Source of the DNA: CATQHL01 sp965204655 | Lineage (GTDB): Bacteria; Actinomycetota; Acidimicrobiia; Acidimicrobiales; CATQHL01 | Length of the DNA stretch: 64,000 nt | Direction: 5' to 3' | NCBI GenBank assembly: GCA_965204655.1 | Contig: OZ241998.1 | Span: forward strand, 1,798,001 to 1,862,000 | Shown here: in pieces, positions 17,452 through 25,830 of the stretch | How positions within the stretch are numbered: the first letter of the stretch is position 1 | How the letters are laid out: each line of letters begins with the position of its first letter | Made by a program: the position numbers and the translations under genes | Notes under the pieces: model-generated | The model's input: only the letters and a program-made list of their open reading frames with translations | Told to the model about the DNA's origin: nothing | The model's database searches: none

Positions 17452-18390
17452 TTACGCCCCTGGCTGTGCGGCCACTTCTTCGCGGGCTTTGCCGCTGCGA
17501 TCTGGCTGTTCATTTATGTGGATGATGGTGAAGGCGGCGCCCTGTGGATCTTCGACTACTGCGAAGCGTCCCGGCGGAATGTCAATGGGCGAAAGGAGCA
17601 CGGTTCCTTTCAGTTCGGTCACCTTTGCCGCTGCAGCGTCGCAGTCATCAACGGCAAAGTAGGTCATCCAGTGGGGCGGCACTTCGTCCGGCCATTTTTC
17701 GTCCATCCGGATCATTCCGCCGACTATGTCAGAGCTCTCGCTGCTGCCCGCTGTTGTCCACCACGAGCCCAGTAAGAACCAACGATAGGAGAACCAGGTG
17801 TCAGAGAATTCGACTATGTCAGAGCTCTCGCTGCTGTCCGCTGTTGTCCACCCGCGGTAGTCGTACGGAGTGTTGACATTGGGGTCACTCACTTGTAGAG
17901 CCCCCCAGCCAAAGATTTTTCCGTAGAACTCCTTTGCCTTCTCCGTGTCTCGGGTTACTAACTCGCTCCAACAGAGTGCGCCGTGCTCGTTGACGACCTC
18001 GGCTCCTATGTGCTCTTTGGCCTGCCAGATCGAAAAGTGTGCTCCGGTGGGGTCTGTAATGACGGCCATGCGTCCGGCCTCCAACACGTCGCAGCCCTCC
18101 ATGAAGATCTCGCCTCCCGCTTCACGGGCGGCTGCCACTGCCTCGTCGACGTTCTCGACGGTTACGTACGTGCTCCAGCAAGTCGGCATTTCTCCCCATG
18201 TTGACGCGCAGCCGGCGACTGCATGCTCGCCTTTCATAAAGACTGTGTATCCCATGGCTTCAGGTTCAGGGGATGTTTCCGCAGTCCAGCCGAAAAGTTT
18301 GCCGTAGAACTCCTTTGCTGCTTCCATGTCGGACGTTGCGAGATCCGTCCAGGAGGGGGTGCCGTGTTTGTAGGAAGTACGAATTGGCAT
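17452..18390 (-). CDS. VOC-family protein with two glyoxalase-like domains
   Basis: A 312-aa protein with two vicinal-oxygen-chelate units. The first (about residues 5-125) has GTPSWTDLATSDMEAAKEFY, KLFGWTAE and TDPTGAHFSIWQ. The second (about 135-300) has CWSELVTRDTEKAKEFYGKI and EDPQGAAFTI. This is the layout of the actinobacterial hydroxylase/bleomycin-resistance-like group; no substrate can be assigned. Domain 2 contains an unusual internal duplication, in which a SSESSDIV-containing segment appears twice 30 residues apart because of a 90-bp repeat (17721-17852). The protein is therefore about 30 residues longer in that domain than expected. Confidence 0.85.
   Translation of the reverse strand: MPIRTSYKHGTPSWTDLATSDMEAAKEFYGKLFGWTAETSPEPEAMGYTVFMKGEHAVAGCASTWGEMPTCWSTYVTVENVDEAVAAAREAGGEIFMEGCDVLEAGRMAVITDPTGAHFSIWQAKEHIGAEVVNEHGALCWSELVTRDTEKAKEFYGKIFGWGALQVSDPNVNTPYDYRGWTTADSSESSDIVEFSDTWFSYRWFLLGSWWTTAGSSESSDIVGGMIRMDEKWPDEVPPHWMTYFAVDDCDAAAAKVTELKGTVLLSPIDIPPGRFAVVEDPQGAAFTIIHINEQPDRSGKAREEVAAQPGA
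17721..17852. repeat. In-frame direct repeat inside the VOC gene, period 90 bp
   Basis: A 42-bp segment beginning CGACTATGTCAGAGCTCTCG occurs at 17721-17762 and again at 17811-17852, with a single base difference (CCCGC versus TCCGC). The offset of exactly 90 bp keeps the reading frame, so the event inserted 30 residues without breaking the gene. Confidence 0.85.
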
Positions 18391-18490
18391 GTTGGGTTCC
18401 TTTCTGGGCGGGCCGCTTGGAGCCCTCTTGCATAGTCTGCCATCATGTCTACAAGAAAAAGGACTGAATGCGAGAGGAGCCCTTGCCCCG

Positions 18491-19522
18491 ATGAATGTCC
18501 AGCGTCCGCCCCGTTTTTCGACCGGAGACAGCTTGGTGTGGGAATCCCCCGTAATGCAGTCCCTGCACCATGTGATTGAGGCTTCCTCTTTCGTGCGGAC
18601 TTCTCAGAGCGCCGCCGCCCGGGTTGCTTCATGGTTGGCACCTGAGGGCTTTGAATTTCCCTCTGGCCAGATCGATGGATCGTTTGGTGTGTTCAATTCG
18701 TCGGAGGAACTAATTGACGTCTATTTCTTCTACGCATTGATGAATTTCGCCTTTTCGGATTTTGATACTGGAGAAAAGTTCGTCACCGAATACTTGGGCA
18801 GGCAGTGGTCGGACTCGGAGGCCATGTTTGCCTGCACGCACCGCGCCCTCGCAAATGGGGTGCCGCTGACGGAGGGGGGTTATTTAGCGGAAATGGCGTT
18901 GAGTGACTTAGAAGAGGTTTTTGGCGGGAACATCACGCTGCCGATGAGTCTGGAGCGGGTGGAGATTCTCAATAAGGCTGGGGAAACGCTGGAGGAGTGC
19001 TACGGAGGCGCCGCTCATCGTTTCGTGAAGGACTGCGCTCCGGCTCTATATGCCTCGGGTGATGGCTTGCTTGAGCGGCTCGCAGAGGAGTTCCCTAGGT
19101 TCGCCGACGTCAGCGACTACAAGGGAACTGAAGTCCAGTTTTACAAACTGGCGCAACTCTTCGGTTGGACGCTTTACATGCCTCTTTATGCCGTTGGGGA
19201 TTTCGTTCTAGAGGATCTAGGAAAGATGACTGCCTTCGCTGACTACATACTGCCCGTAGCGTTGCAAGCAATGGGGATTTTGTCTTTTGCCCCCGAATTA
19301 GAGCATGCGATTTCATCAGGAGAGCACATCCTTGCCCAGAGCGAAGCCGAAGTGGAAATCCGCTCGCACACTCTGTATGCCATGGCACTTCTGACCGATG
19401 CGGTAAACCGTCTTCGCCCCCCGGGCGCAGCGGTGTCGGTTCCGCAGGTCGACCTGCGCCTCTGGCGCGCCTATCACGCCACTTTTCGGCCTCACCACCT
19501 CACCCGGACAATCATGTACTGA
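18491..19522 (+). CDS. Conserved-looking protein of unknown function
   Basis: A 343-aa soluble protein that I do not recognise. The start is taken as the ATG at 18491; an upstream TTG at 18389 would overlap the divergent VOC gene. It is acidic and rich in aromatic residues, with predicted helices throughout and no signal peptide, membrane segment, nucleotide-binding loop or clustered Cys/His. Codon use resembles the neighbours and the frame is long and clean, so it is very probably coding. A short promoter-bearing gap separates it from the imelysin operon, so it is not part of that unit. Confidence 0.75.
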   Translation: MNVQRPPRFSTGDSLVWESPVMQSLHHVIEASSFVRTSQSAAARVASWLAPEGFEFPSGQIDGSFGVFNSSEELIDVYFFYALMNFAFSDFDTGEKFVTEYLGRQWSDSEAMFACTHRALANGVPLTEGGYLAEMALSDLEEVFGGNITLPMSLERVEILNKAGETLEECYGGAAHRFVKDCAPALYASGDGLLERLAEEFPRFADVSDYKGTEVQFYKLAQLFGWTLYMPLYAVGDFVLEDLGKMTAFADYILPVALQAMGILSFAPELEHAISSGEHILAQSEAEVEIRSHTLYAMALLTDAVNRLRPPGAAVSVPQVDLRLWRAYHATFRPHHLTRTIMY

Positions 19523-19553
19523 ACTTCTGGAGCTTTTCCGAAGACCTCTCGCT

Positions 19554-19587
19554 CTAGGTTGTGTTAGCCATGGTTAAGAGATATAGT
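19554..19587 (+). promoter_or_regulatory. Promoter of the imelysin operon with a candidate DtxR/IdeR-type iron box
   Basis: -35 TTGTGT (19559-19564), a 17-bp spacer and -10 TATAGT (19582-19587) lie about 70 bp before the imelysin start. Overlapping the -35 is CTAGGTTGTGTTAGCCATG (19554-19572). It matches the actinobacterial iron-box consensus TTAGGTTAGGCTAACCTAA at about 11 of 19 positions, including the AGGTT and TA.CC half-sites. The position over the -35 suits iron-dependent repression. Promoter is fairly convincing; the regulator is inference. Confidence 0.5.
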
Positions 19588-19659
19588 TAATCAATATTAA
19601 CAAAATTGGATTCGGCGGCCTTGCCGTTCCATTACGAAAAAAGAGAATTGGAGAGTTCT

Positions 19660-20925
19660 ATGAATAACCACCACCCGATGAGCCGCCTTCTGTCTTTACG
19701 GCGGCGTTTCTCAGCAAACCTGCGTCGACACTCGTTGCTGGCAGCGATCTGTCTCACTCTGCTCCTTGTTCCCTTAGCGGCTTCCTGCAGCAGTTCCGAG
19801 CCTTCTAGCACCCCTGAGCCGCCTAGCACTTCTAATGAAGGTGATTTGCCGGTCTTGATGAGCGAAGCGGTTACGACATACGCAGATGGCGTCTACTCGT
19901 CTTACTCTGTGAGTCTTTCTTCTGCCAAGCAGATGGACCAAGCAATCGACAGATTCTTGGCGTCTCCTAGTCCGGCTTCTTTTGACGGCGCCAAGCGAGC
20001 TTGGCTGCGAGCGCGCGAGGACTACGGCCCGACCGAAGCATTTCGCTTTTACGGAGGCCCTATAGATGATGATGAAACCGGAACCGAAGGTCTCATTAAT
20101 GCTTGGCCGCTGGACGAGAGCTACATCGATTACGTCGTGGGCAACCCGTCCGCGGGCATCATTAACAATCCGGATGAGTTTCCTGTAATTGACGCTGACT
20201 TGATCCTCTCGCTGAACGAGGAAGGTGGCGAAGCAAACGTTTCCACGGGTTGGCATGCAATTGAATTCCTGCTTTGGGGACAGGATCTCAGCGAAGACGG
20301 CCCGGGCGTGAGGCCGTTTGAGGACTACACGACCAATCCCAACGCCGCCCGTCGGGGCACCTATTTGTCAACGGCTTCAGACGTGCTCATCGGGCACTTG
20401 AGCGACCTTCAAGCCGCTTGGGCACCCGGTGGGAACAACTATCGAAGCGAATTTTTGGAGTTAGACAGCAATGCTGCCATGGTCAATATCATCACCGGGA
20501 TCGGTGAGTTAAGTCGCGGCGAACTAGCGGGCGAGCGGATGAACGTTGCTTATTCAGAGCGTTCTGAAGAGGATGAACACTCATGCTTTTCTGATAACAC
20601 CAATCTTGACATAGTCGCCAACGCCTTGGGCATCCAAATGGTGCTTCTAGGCGAATATCCAGGAGGCGTCAGCGGTACGGGCGTGCTGGACGTTGTAGAT
20701 GCTGTGGACTCCGATCTTGCCGATCGACTGAGAGCAGAAGTAGGTGAAAGCTTGAGGGTTCTCAGGGCAATCCCCGCTCCGTTCGATCAGCATCTTAGAG
20801 AGGACGTATCCGACGATGCGCCTGGGCGCAGATCTGTCCTGGCCGGTATTGAGACCTTGGAAGCTCAAACCGAAACCATCGTTGCCGCCGCAGCGGCCAT
20901 GGGAGTTGAGATCAGCGTCAGTTGA
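19660..20925 (+). CDS. Imelysin-family (peptidase M75-like) iron-regulated lipoprotein
   Basis: A 421-aa exported lipoprotein. A long Arg-rich n-region leads to a hydrophobic stretch and the lipobox LAASC, followed by a Ser/Pro/Thr linker. The imelysin domain holds the characteristic GWHAIEFLLWGQD (about residues 197-209; the GxHxxE signature) and a second long helical repeat. Despite the M75 peptidase name, members studied elsewhere appear to work in iron or other metal/haem uptake. ATG at 19660 follows GGAGAG. It is the first gene of a run with a di-haem oxidase, a second imelysin and an HTTM protein, behind a promoter with an iron-box-like sequence. Confidence 0.88.
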   Translation: MNNHHPMSRLLSLRRRFSANLRRHSLLAAICLTLLLVPLAASCSSSEPSSTPEPPSTSNEGDLPVLMSEAVTTYADGVYSSYSVSLSSAKQMDQAIDRFLASPSPASFDGAKRAWLRAREDYGPTEAFRFYGGPIDDDETGTEGLINAWPLDESYIDYVVGNPSAGIINNPDEFPVIDADLILSLNEEGGEANVSTGWHAIEFLLWGQDLSEDGPGVRPFEDYTTNPNAARRGTYLSTASDVLIGHLSDLQAAWAPGGNNYRSEFLELDSNAAMVNIITGIGELSRGELAGERMNVAYSERSEEDEHSCFSDNTNLDIVANALGIQMVLLGEYPGGVSGTGVLDVVDAVDSDLADRLRAEVGESLRVLRAIPAPFDQHLREDVSDDAPGRRSVLAGIETLEAQTETIVAAAAAMGVEISVS

Positions 20926-21002
20926 TCTCGCTGCAGTTCATTTACGGGTGCAGGTGCCTCGGCTGACGTGGAGGAAAAGTCGTTATCGACTCTGATTCTC
21001 AC

Positions 21003-22412
21003 CTGAAGGGCGCGGCGAGTTTCCATCCGCTCGCCGCGCCCTTAGTTCTGCTCTTGGCCGCTGCTTTCTTGACTGCGTGCGGCGGCCCTGAAGCAAACTC
21101 TGAGCTAACCTCGGCTCTCGGCGGCGACACCACGAGGACTCATGTTTCACAGAACTCTTTCTCGTTGCCTGCCCCCCTGATTTCAAATCTCGAACGCAGG
21201 GAATTCGAGGTCGGGGATAGTTTCTTTACACAGAACTGGGTGACGGCTCCTGCTTCCACCAAAGCTCGCGACGGTCTGGGGCCAACGTTTGTTGCTCAGG
21301 CTTGCTCTTCCTGCCACACGCGCGGCGGACGAGGAGTTCCTCCCGCTCCGCTAGAGGAGACGGCCAATTTGGGTTTGGTGCTTCTCTTGTCGGTGCCGGG
21401 CGCTGACCCCATTACCGGATCACCTTTGCCTGTCCCCAACTACGGGCAAAAGCTGCAGGACAGATCTATCATCGGTGTTCCTGCGGAGGGACGCGTTCAG
21501 GTTTCCTATGAAATGATTAGCGGCAAATACGGTGACGGAACTATCTACGAACTGCGGGTACCAACCTTTGAGGTTGTGGCGCTGGAGCATGGACCGTTTC
21601 CGGACGGGGCGATGATCGGCCCTCGCTTGGCGCCGCAGGTGATTGGTCTGGGTTTGCTGGAAGCTATAGAGGCCGAGTCGATTCTCGCCGCCGCCGATCC
21701 CGACGACGCCGACGGCGACGGTATCTCCGGGCGCGCCAACATGGTTACCGATGCCCGCAGCGACTCCTTGGTGCTGGGAAGGTTCGGCTGGAAGGCCAAC
21801 GTTCCAACCTTAGAACAACAAGTGGCTCTGGCTTTTCTCACCGACATCGGCGTCAGTTCGGACCTGCATCCGGCGGAGAACTGCCCTGGAGTCCAGAAGG
21901 AGTGCGCGGCTGCACCGAACGGGGGTTCGCCGGAACTAACCACCTCGCGGCTTGAGGCGGTCACTTTCTACATGAAGGTTCTCTCCGTGCCGGCTAGGCG
22001 CAACGTTGATGATCCGGATGTTCAAGCGGGAGAGCGCCTATTTACGGAGTTTGGCTGTGCTTCTTGTCACACCGTCACCCAAAGAACCGGGGACTCCGAT
22101 ATTGAGACCTTGGCGCATCAGGTTTTTCATCCATTCACCGACCTCTTGCTCCACGACATGGGAGAAGGTCTTGCGGACAACCGCCCTCACTTCGCCGCGA
22201 GCGGTTCGGAATGGAGAACCCCGCCCCTCTGGGGCATCGGCTTGCTTGACGAAGTCTCTAGGGGTTCGGTGCTCCTTCACGACGGGCGGGCGCGCAATGT
22301 TTCCGAAGCCATTTTGTGGCACGGAGGCGAGGGAGAGGCCAGCAAGGAAGCGTTTCGACTAGCTGACGCAGAAGAACGAGCTCAGATCTTAAAATTCTTG
22401 GATTCGCTATGA
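21003..22412 (+). CDS. Di-haem c-type oxidoreductase (DUF1111 / DHOR family), lipoprotein
   Basis: Exported haem protein with two CxxCH sites (CSSCH encoded at about 21303 and CASCH at about 22056), a large C-terminal cytochrome region and the DADGDGISGRANMV calcium-loop-like segment. DUF1111 proteins usually accompany imelysins in metal-uptake loci, perhaps as metal oxidases. The first canonical start (TTG at 21054) would leave only nine residues before the lipobox LTAC. The open frame continues upstream and encodes KGAASFHPLAAPLVLLLAAA, a normal lipoprotein signal. No ATG/GTG/TTG exists in that part, so a rare CTG (21003) or ATC (20985, 9 nt after GGAGGA) start is inferred. The gene body is secure; the exact start is not. 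Confidence 0.85.
   Translation: MKGAASFHPLAAPLVLLLAAAFLTACGGPEANSELTSALGGDTTRTHVSQNSFSLPAPLISNLERREFEVGDSFFTQNWVTAPASTKARDGLGPTFVAQACSSCHTRGGRGVPPAPLEETANLGLVLLLSVPGADPITGSPLPVPNYGQKLQDRSIIGVPAEGRVQVSYEMISGKYGDGTIYELRVPTFEVVALEHGPFPDGAMIGPRLAPQVIGLGLLEAIEAESILAAADPDDADGDGISGRANMVTDARSDSLVLGRFGWKANVPTLEQQVALAFLTDIGVSSDLHPAENCPGVQKECAAAPNGGSPELTTSRLEAVTFYMKVLSVPARRNVDDPDVQAGERLFTEFGCASCHTVTQRTGDSDIETLAHQVFHPFTDLLLHDMGEGLADNRPHFAASGSEWRTPPLWGIGLLDEVSRGSVLLHDGRARNVSEAILWHGGEGEASKEAFRLADAEERAQILKFLDSL
21008..21041 (+). other. Perfect 12-bp inverted repeat at the 5' end of the di-haem gene
   Basis: GGGCGCGGCGAG (21008-21019) and CTCGCCGCGCCC (21030-21041) form a perfect, very GC-rich stem with a 10-nt loop. 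It lies 82 nt after the imelysin stop and inside the region needed for the next gene's signal peptide. No T-run follows, so it is a weak candidate for a full terminator; an attenuating or mRNA-processing hairpin is possible. Confidence 0.7.
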
Positions 22413-23470
22413 AGTTGTGTGGAATATTCGTGTCTGCGTGCGTTCTCGCTGCGGTTGCTGCCGGTTGCGGGGCCTCTCCTCCTTCGCGTTCGGAGGTCTT
22501 AGACGACATTGCCGAGGGGATGATTATTCCCGCGTACGAGAGCCTCGCCGAAAAAAGCGCCGAATTTCTTCAGGAAAGCCGAGAATTTTGTGCGAACCCC
22601 AGCCTCGAATCGCTCACTGAGGCGCGAGAGGCTCTGATGAATGCTCGATCTGCATGGAAAGAGACAGAGGCGGTCTGGGTGGGACCAGTAATGTCCAGGC
22701 GGTCTTGGGCAGTGATCGACTGGCCTATCAATGTGGGTGACATCACAAGGCTTCTTGATGACGAGAGCGTTGTCCTAGATTTTGATCGGCTTAGCAAACG
22801 AGTTGGCGCCGATCAACGCGGCTTCGGAACGGCGGAGTATTTTCTCTACGAGAGCGGTGCCGGACAGGATGTGCTGGCGAACTTCGCCAACCCGCGGCGT
22901 TGCAGGTATCTGACTGGCGTCGCCGAAGTAGCCTCCGCCGAGGCCGACTTGCTCGTTCCGGACTGGGCGATTAGCTGGGATGACGGCGGTCCTTACAAGA
23001 AAATCCTTTTAGACCCCGACGGCTCCGGCATGGATGCCTTGGTGAACAATCTGATCTTCTTACTTGAAAGGATTACCGACCTTGAACTGGGAAATGCTCT
23101 CGGTGAAATGGGGGGCGAGGTTGATGTTCTGCGAATTCCAGAGGGGCCTGCCGGACTTGGAGCAACCGACTTGCGAGACCGCCTGCTTGGGGCGAGGAGG
23201 GTGCTCATAGGCGACGCCAGCACTTCCGGCCTCGGGCCTCTGCTCGCTCCTGACACTGTCTCCCAGCTTGAAGAGCAATTCAATGCGGTTTCTGAAGCGG
23301 TTTCAGCCGTCGGCGGGCCTTTGCGAGAATCTGTGCGGAATTCCCCTGAATCTGTAGCCCGGATTTCCGAAGGCGTCAAGGCCATCAAGCGCACAGTAGC
23401 TACCAACGTAGTAAGCCGCCTAGGGGTGCGGATCGGGTTCAGCGACGCCGACGGAGACAGTGCAGGCTGA
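22409..23470 (+). CDS. Second imelysin-family lipoprotein
   Basis: A 353-aa exported lipoprotein with signal peptide and lipobox (AAGC, Cys at 20). It is an imelysin-like all-helical protein: the GxHxxE signature region appears as QRGFGTAEYFLYE, with the His position not obviously conserved, so it is a divergent paralog of the protein at 19660. Its ATG overlaps the stop of the di-haem gene (ATGA, 22409-22412), which points to coupled translation and a shared function outside the membrane. Two imelysins flanking a DUF1111 protein is a recurring arrangement in bacterial metal-acquisition loci. Confidence 0.85.
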   Translation: MKLCGIFVSACVLAAVAAGCGASPPSRSEVLDDIAEGMIIPAYESLAEKSAEFLQESREFCANPSLESLTEAREALMNARSAWKETEAVWVGPVMSRRSWAVIDWPINVGDITRLLDDESVVLDFDRLSKRVGADQRGFGTAEYFLYESGAGQDVLANFANPRRCRYLTGVAEVASAEADLLVPDWAISWDDGGPYKKILLDPDGSGMDALVNNLIFLLERITDLELGNALGEMGGEVDVLRIPEGPAGLGATDLRDRLLGARRVLIGDASTSGLGPLLAPDTVSQLEEQFNAVSEAVSAVGGPLRESVRNSPESVARISEGVKAIKRTVATNVVSRLGVRIGFSDADGDSAG

Positions 23471-24954
23471 GGCCTTCTAGCACCTCATTTCTTTCCCGTG
23501 CGTCGGCTGCGGTCAACCGTCCGGTTGTTGCCGAGAGCGCCGCCGCTTTCCGCATCTGTTACGGCCTGCTTGCCGTATTCAGTTCGCTGCGTTTTTTGTC
23601 GAAGGGCTGGGTGGAAACGCTCTATCTCGCTCCTGCTAATCATCTGACTTACGTAGGCTTTGGCTGGGTGCGACCCTGGCCTGCGCCGTGGATGCATCTA
23701 CACATGGCCGCCTTGGCGGTGGCTGGTTTGTGCATTGCGCTTGGTTACCGGCATCGCCTCGCCGCCGGGTTGTTCACCTTGGGTTTCGCCTACGTCGAAC
23801 TGATCGACGCCGCCTTGTACCTCAACCACTACTGGTTCATGACGCTGGGGGGACTTTTGCTGTCCTTCCTGCCGGTACATCACCGCTGGTCGCTTGATGT
23901 TCGCTCATCGCGCGTAGTTGCCTCTCCTGTCGTCCCTGCAGGGGTTCTTTGGGCTTTGCGGGCTCAGGTAGGAGTGGTCTACCTTTTTGCCGGTCTGGCG
24001 AAGCTCAACCCCGACTGGTTGCTGCGGGCTCAGCCGATGCGTCTCTGGCTTTCCGACCGCACCCACTTGTGGGGTATCGGCGGCTTGTTGGACGAACCCG
24101 CCATTGCCTATTTAGCTAGCTGGGCTGCCGTTTTCTTCGATTGCACGATCTTGATCTGGTTGCTCTGGCGCCGCAGTCGTGTCTGGGCGTACATGACGCT
24201 TGTGATATTTCACTTCATGACCTGGGTTTTGTTTCAGATCGGCGTGTTTCCATGGGTGATGATCGCCGCTGCGTTGGTATTTTTTGAGCCAGACTGGCCG
24301 TCGCGATTAGTTGAGAAGCTTCGGAGCTTCGCTCCGTTGCGCCGCTTGGCTCAGATGCCGGCGGGTGCTCAGCGGCGCTTGCATGGCGGCTCGATCACAG
24401 GTGCTCGAGCATGGCGGATTAGCGCAGCAAGCAGCGAGGCAAGCAGCGGGACAAATAGCGACGAATCGTCTAGAACACTTGCGCATGGCCGGTTGCGTCT
24501 CGGCGGGGTGATGCTTGTAGGGCTGGCATCGTTGATGGCGCTGCAGGTTGGCCTTCCCCTGCGTCACTACGCCTACCCGAGCAACGTTCGTTGGAGCGAA
24601 GAGGGTTATTACCTCTCTTGGAGGGTCATGCTTACGGAAAAGGCCGGTCACGCCCGGTTTCGAGTTACCGATCCGGCTTCGGAGCGTGAATGGGAGGTTT
24701 CCCCTGAGTTGGTTCTCACGGATTGGCAGGCGGCCACGGCCGCTATTCGCCCCGATCTGATCCACGCTGCTGCTCATCTCGTGGCGGCTCATTTCCGCGA
24801 GAACGGGGTCGCCAACCCCGAAGTGCGTGCGGAGGTATGGGTTTCCATGAACGATCGTCCGGCGCAACGCATGGTGAATCCGTCCGTGGACTTGGCTGCT
24901 GTGCCTCGTTCGTTGGCGCATGCCAACTGGATAATTCCGCTGAAGGAGGGATAG
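23467..24954 (+). CDS. HTTM-domain membrane protein (vitamin-K-dependent gamma-carboxylase-like)
   Basis: Multi-pass membrane protein of the HTTM family, relatives of vitamin-K-dependent gamma-carboxylase. About eight hydrophobic segments are followed by a C-terminal extracytoplasmic domain (about residues 375-495). The first canonical start (TTG, 23596) would cut off the conserved beginning: the same open frame upstream encodes AAAFRICYGLLAVFSSLRFL, which is the usual HTTM first helix. A CTG at 23467 overlaps the stop of the preceding imelysin (CTGA) and sits 10 nt after GGAG, so I propose it as the start. It is last in the operon. Function with imelysins is unknown; a membrane redox or modification step is a guess. 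Confidence 0.82.
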   Translation: MRPSSTSFLSRASAAVNRPVVAESAAAFRICYGLLAVFSSLRFLSKGWVETLYLAPANHLTYVGFGWVRPWPAPWMHLHMAALAVAGLCIALGYRHRLAAGLFTLGFAYVELIDAALYLNHYWFMTLGGLLLSFLPVHHRWSLDVRSSRVVASPVVPAGVLWALRAQVGVVYLFAGLAKLNPDWLLRAQPMRLWLSDRTHLWGIGGLLDEPAIAYLASWAAVFFDCTILIWLLWRRSRVWAYMTLVIFHFMTWVLFQIGVFPWVMIAAALVFFEPDWPSRLVEKLRSFAPLRRLAQMPAGAQRRLHGGSITGARAWRISAASSEASSGTNSDESSRTLAHGRLRLGGVMLVGLASLMALQVGLPLRHYAYPSNVRWSEEGYYLSWRVMLTEKAGHARFRVTDPASEREWEVSPELVLTDWQAATAAIRPDLIHAAAHLVAAHFRENGVANPEVRAEVWVSMNDRPAQRMVNPSVDLAAVPRSLAHANWIIPLKEG

Positions 24955-25018
24955 TCCTTCAGTTCCCGTTTCAGGTTTCATCCGATGTCGGCGTCGGGTA
25001 GAGATCTGCGGTGCTCTG

Positions 25019-25107
25019 CGGAGGGTGTGGGATTCGAACCCACGGTGACCGCGAAGGGCCACAACGGCTTTCGAGGCCGCCCCATTCGTCCGCTCTGGCA
25101 ACCCTCC
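25019..25107 (-). tRNA. tRNA-Ser(CGA)
   Basis: Class II tRNA of 89 nt on the minus strand. The acceptor GGAGGGT pairs with ACCCTCC, the anticodon loop CTCGAAA gives CGA (reads UCG), there is a long variable arm, and the T-arm is GGGTTCGAATCCC. CCA is not encoded. Confidence 0.94.
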
Positions 25108-25195
25108 TTAGACAAAGCTAGTTCTTAGCGGATTAAACCCCAAAGGTACTTAGGTTCAGCTGAGGCCGCGACTTGAGCAGGTAAGTGTGTTCCCT

Positions 25196-25657
25196 TCACC
25201 TTTTCGCGGCAAAGAACTCACGTAGGAGTGTCGCGGCCTCTTCCGCGAGCACTCCTTCTTTTACTCTCACCTCGTGGTTGAGACGGGGATCAACGGCCAA
25301 GTTGTAGAGAGATCCGCATGCGCCCCCCTTCGGATCGCGTGCGCCAAAGATGATCAGGCTTACCTTGGCCGCCAGCGCCGCTCCTGTGCACATAGGACAG
25401 GGTTCCAGCGTCGAAATGAGCGTTGCCCCGTCGAGTCTCCAAGTTCCGGCGCCGCTAGCTGCGTCCCGCAACGCGAGAAGTTCAGCGTGAGCCGTCGGGT
25501 CGCCGCGCATTTCTCGTTCGTTGTGCCGCCTAGCTGCAACCGCTCCTTCTCTCAAGACAACAGCGCCTACGGGTACGTCACCATGTTCGGTTGCGGCGGC
25601 TGCTTCCTGCAGCGCAAGACGCATCGCGTCTAATTCGGATTTCCGTCGCGACTTCAC
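25196..25657 (-). CDS. tadA: tRNA-specific adenosine deaminase
   Basis: Zinc enzyme that converts the wobble adenosine of tRNA-Arg(ACG) to inosine. The catalytic HAE motif (in DPTAHAELLALRDA) and zinc ligands PCPMC are present, plus the family's SLYNLAVDPRLNHEV segment. I take the GTG at 25655-25657 as start (153 aa) because the first helix of TadA begins a few residues before the MRLALQEA segment; an ATG at 25622-25624 would shorten that helix. An even longer start would run into the tRNA gene. It lies between two tRNA-Ser genes, and its substrate tRNA-Arg(ACG) is encoded at 38824 in the same window. Confidence 0.92.
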   Translation of the reverse strand: MKSRRKSELDAMRLALQEAAAATEHGDVPVGAVVLREGAVAARRHNEREMRGDPTAHAELLALRDAASGAGTWRLDGATLISTLEPCPMCTGAALAAKVSLIIFGARDPKGGACGSLYNLAVDPRLNHEVRVKEGVLAEEAATLLREFFAAKR

Positions 25658-25668
25658 TGCTTCTTCAG

Positions 25669-25753
25669 CGGAGGGAGTGGGATTCGAACCCACGGTGGCC
25701 TAAACCACACACGCTCTCCAGGCGTGCCGAATCGTCCGCTCTCGCATCCCTCC
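25669..25753 (-). tRNA. tRNA-Ser(GGA)
   Basis: Class II tRNA of 85 nt on the minus strand. The acceptor GGAGGGA pairs with TCCCTCC, the anticodon stem CACGC/GCGTG has loop CTGGAGA (anticodon GGA, reads UCC/UCU), with a long variable arm and a standard T-arm. CCA is not encoded. It lies immediately upstream of tadA. Confidence 0.94.
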
Positions 25754-25830
25754 CGGATACTCTTCGCCGCATTACTTGGTCGGCCGTCAGCGCAAGAACT
25801 CCATTGCAGGCTACTCTAGTAATCGCATCT

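Noticed and set aside
20970..20990. RNase P RNA-like GAGGAAAGTC motif
   Set aside because: Only GAGGAAAAGTCG is present, with no second conserved element or size-matched structure; it is best read as a ribosome site.
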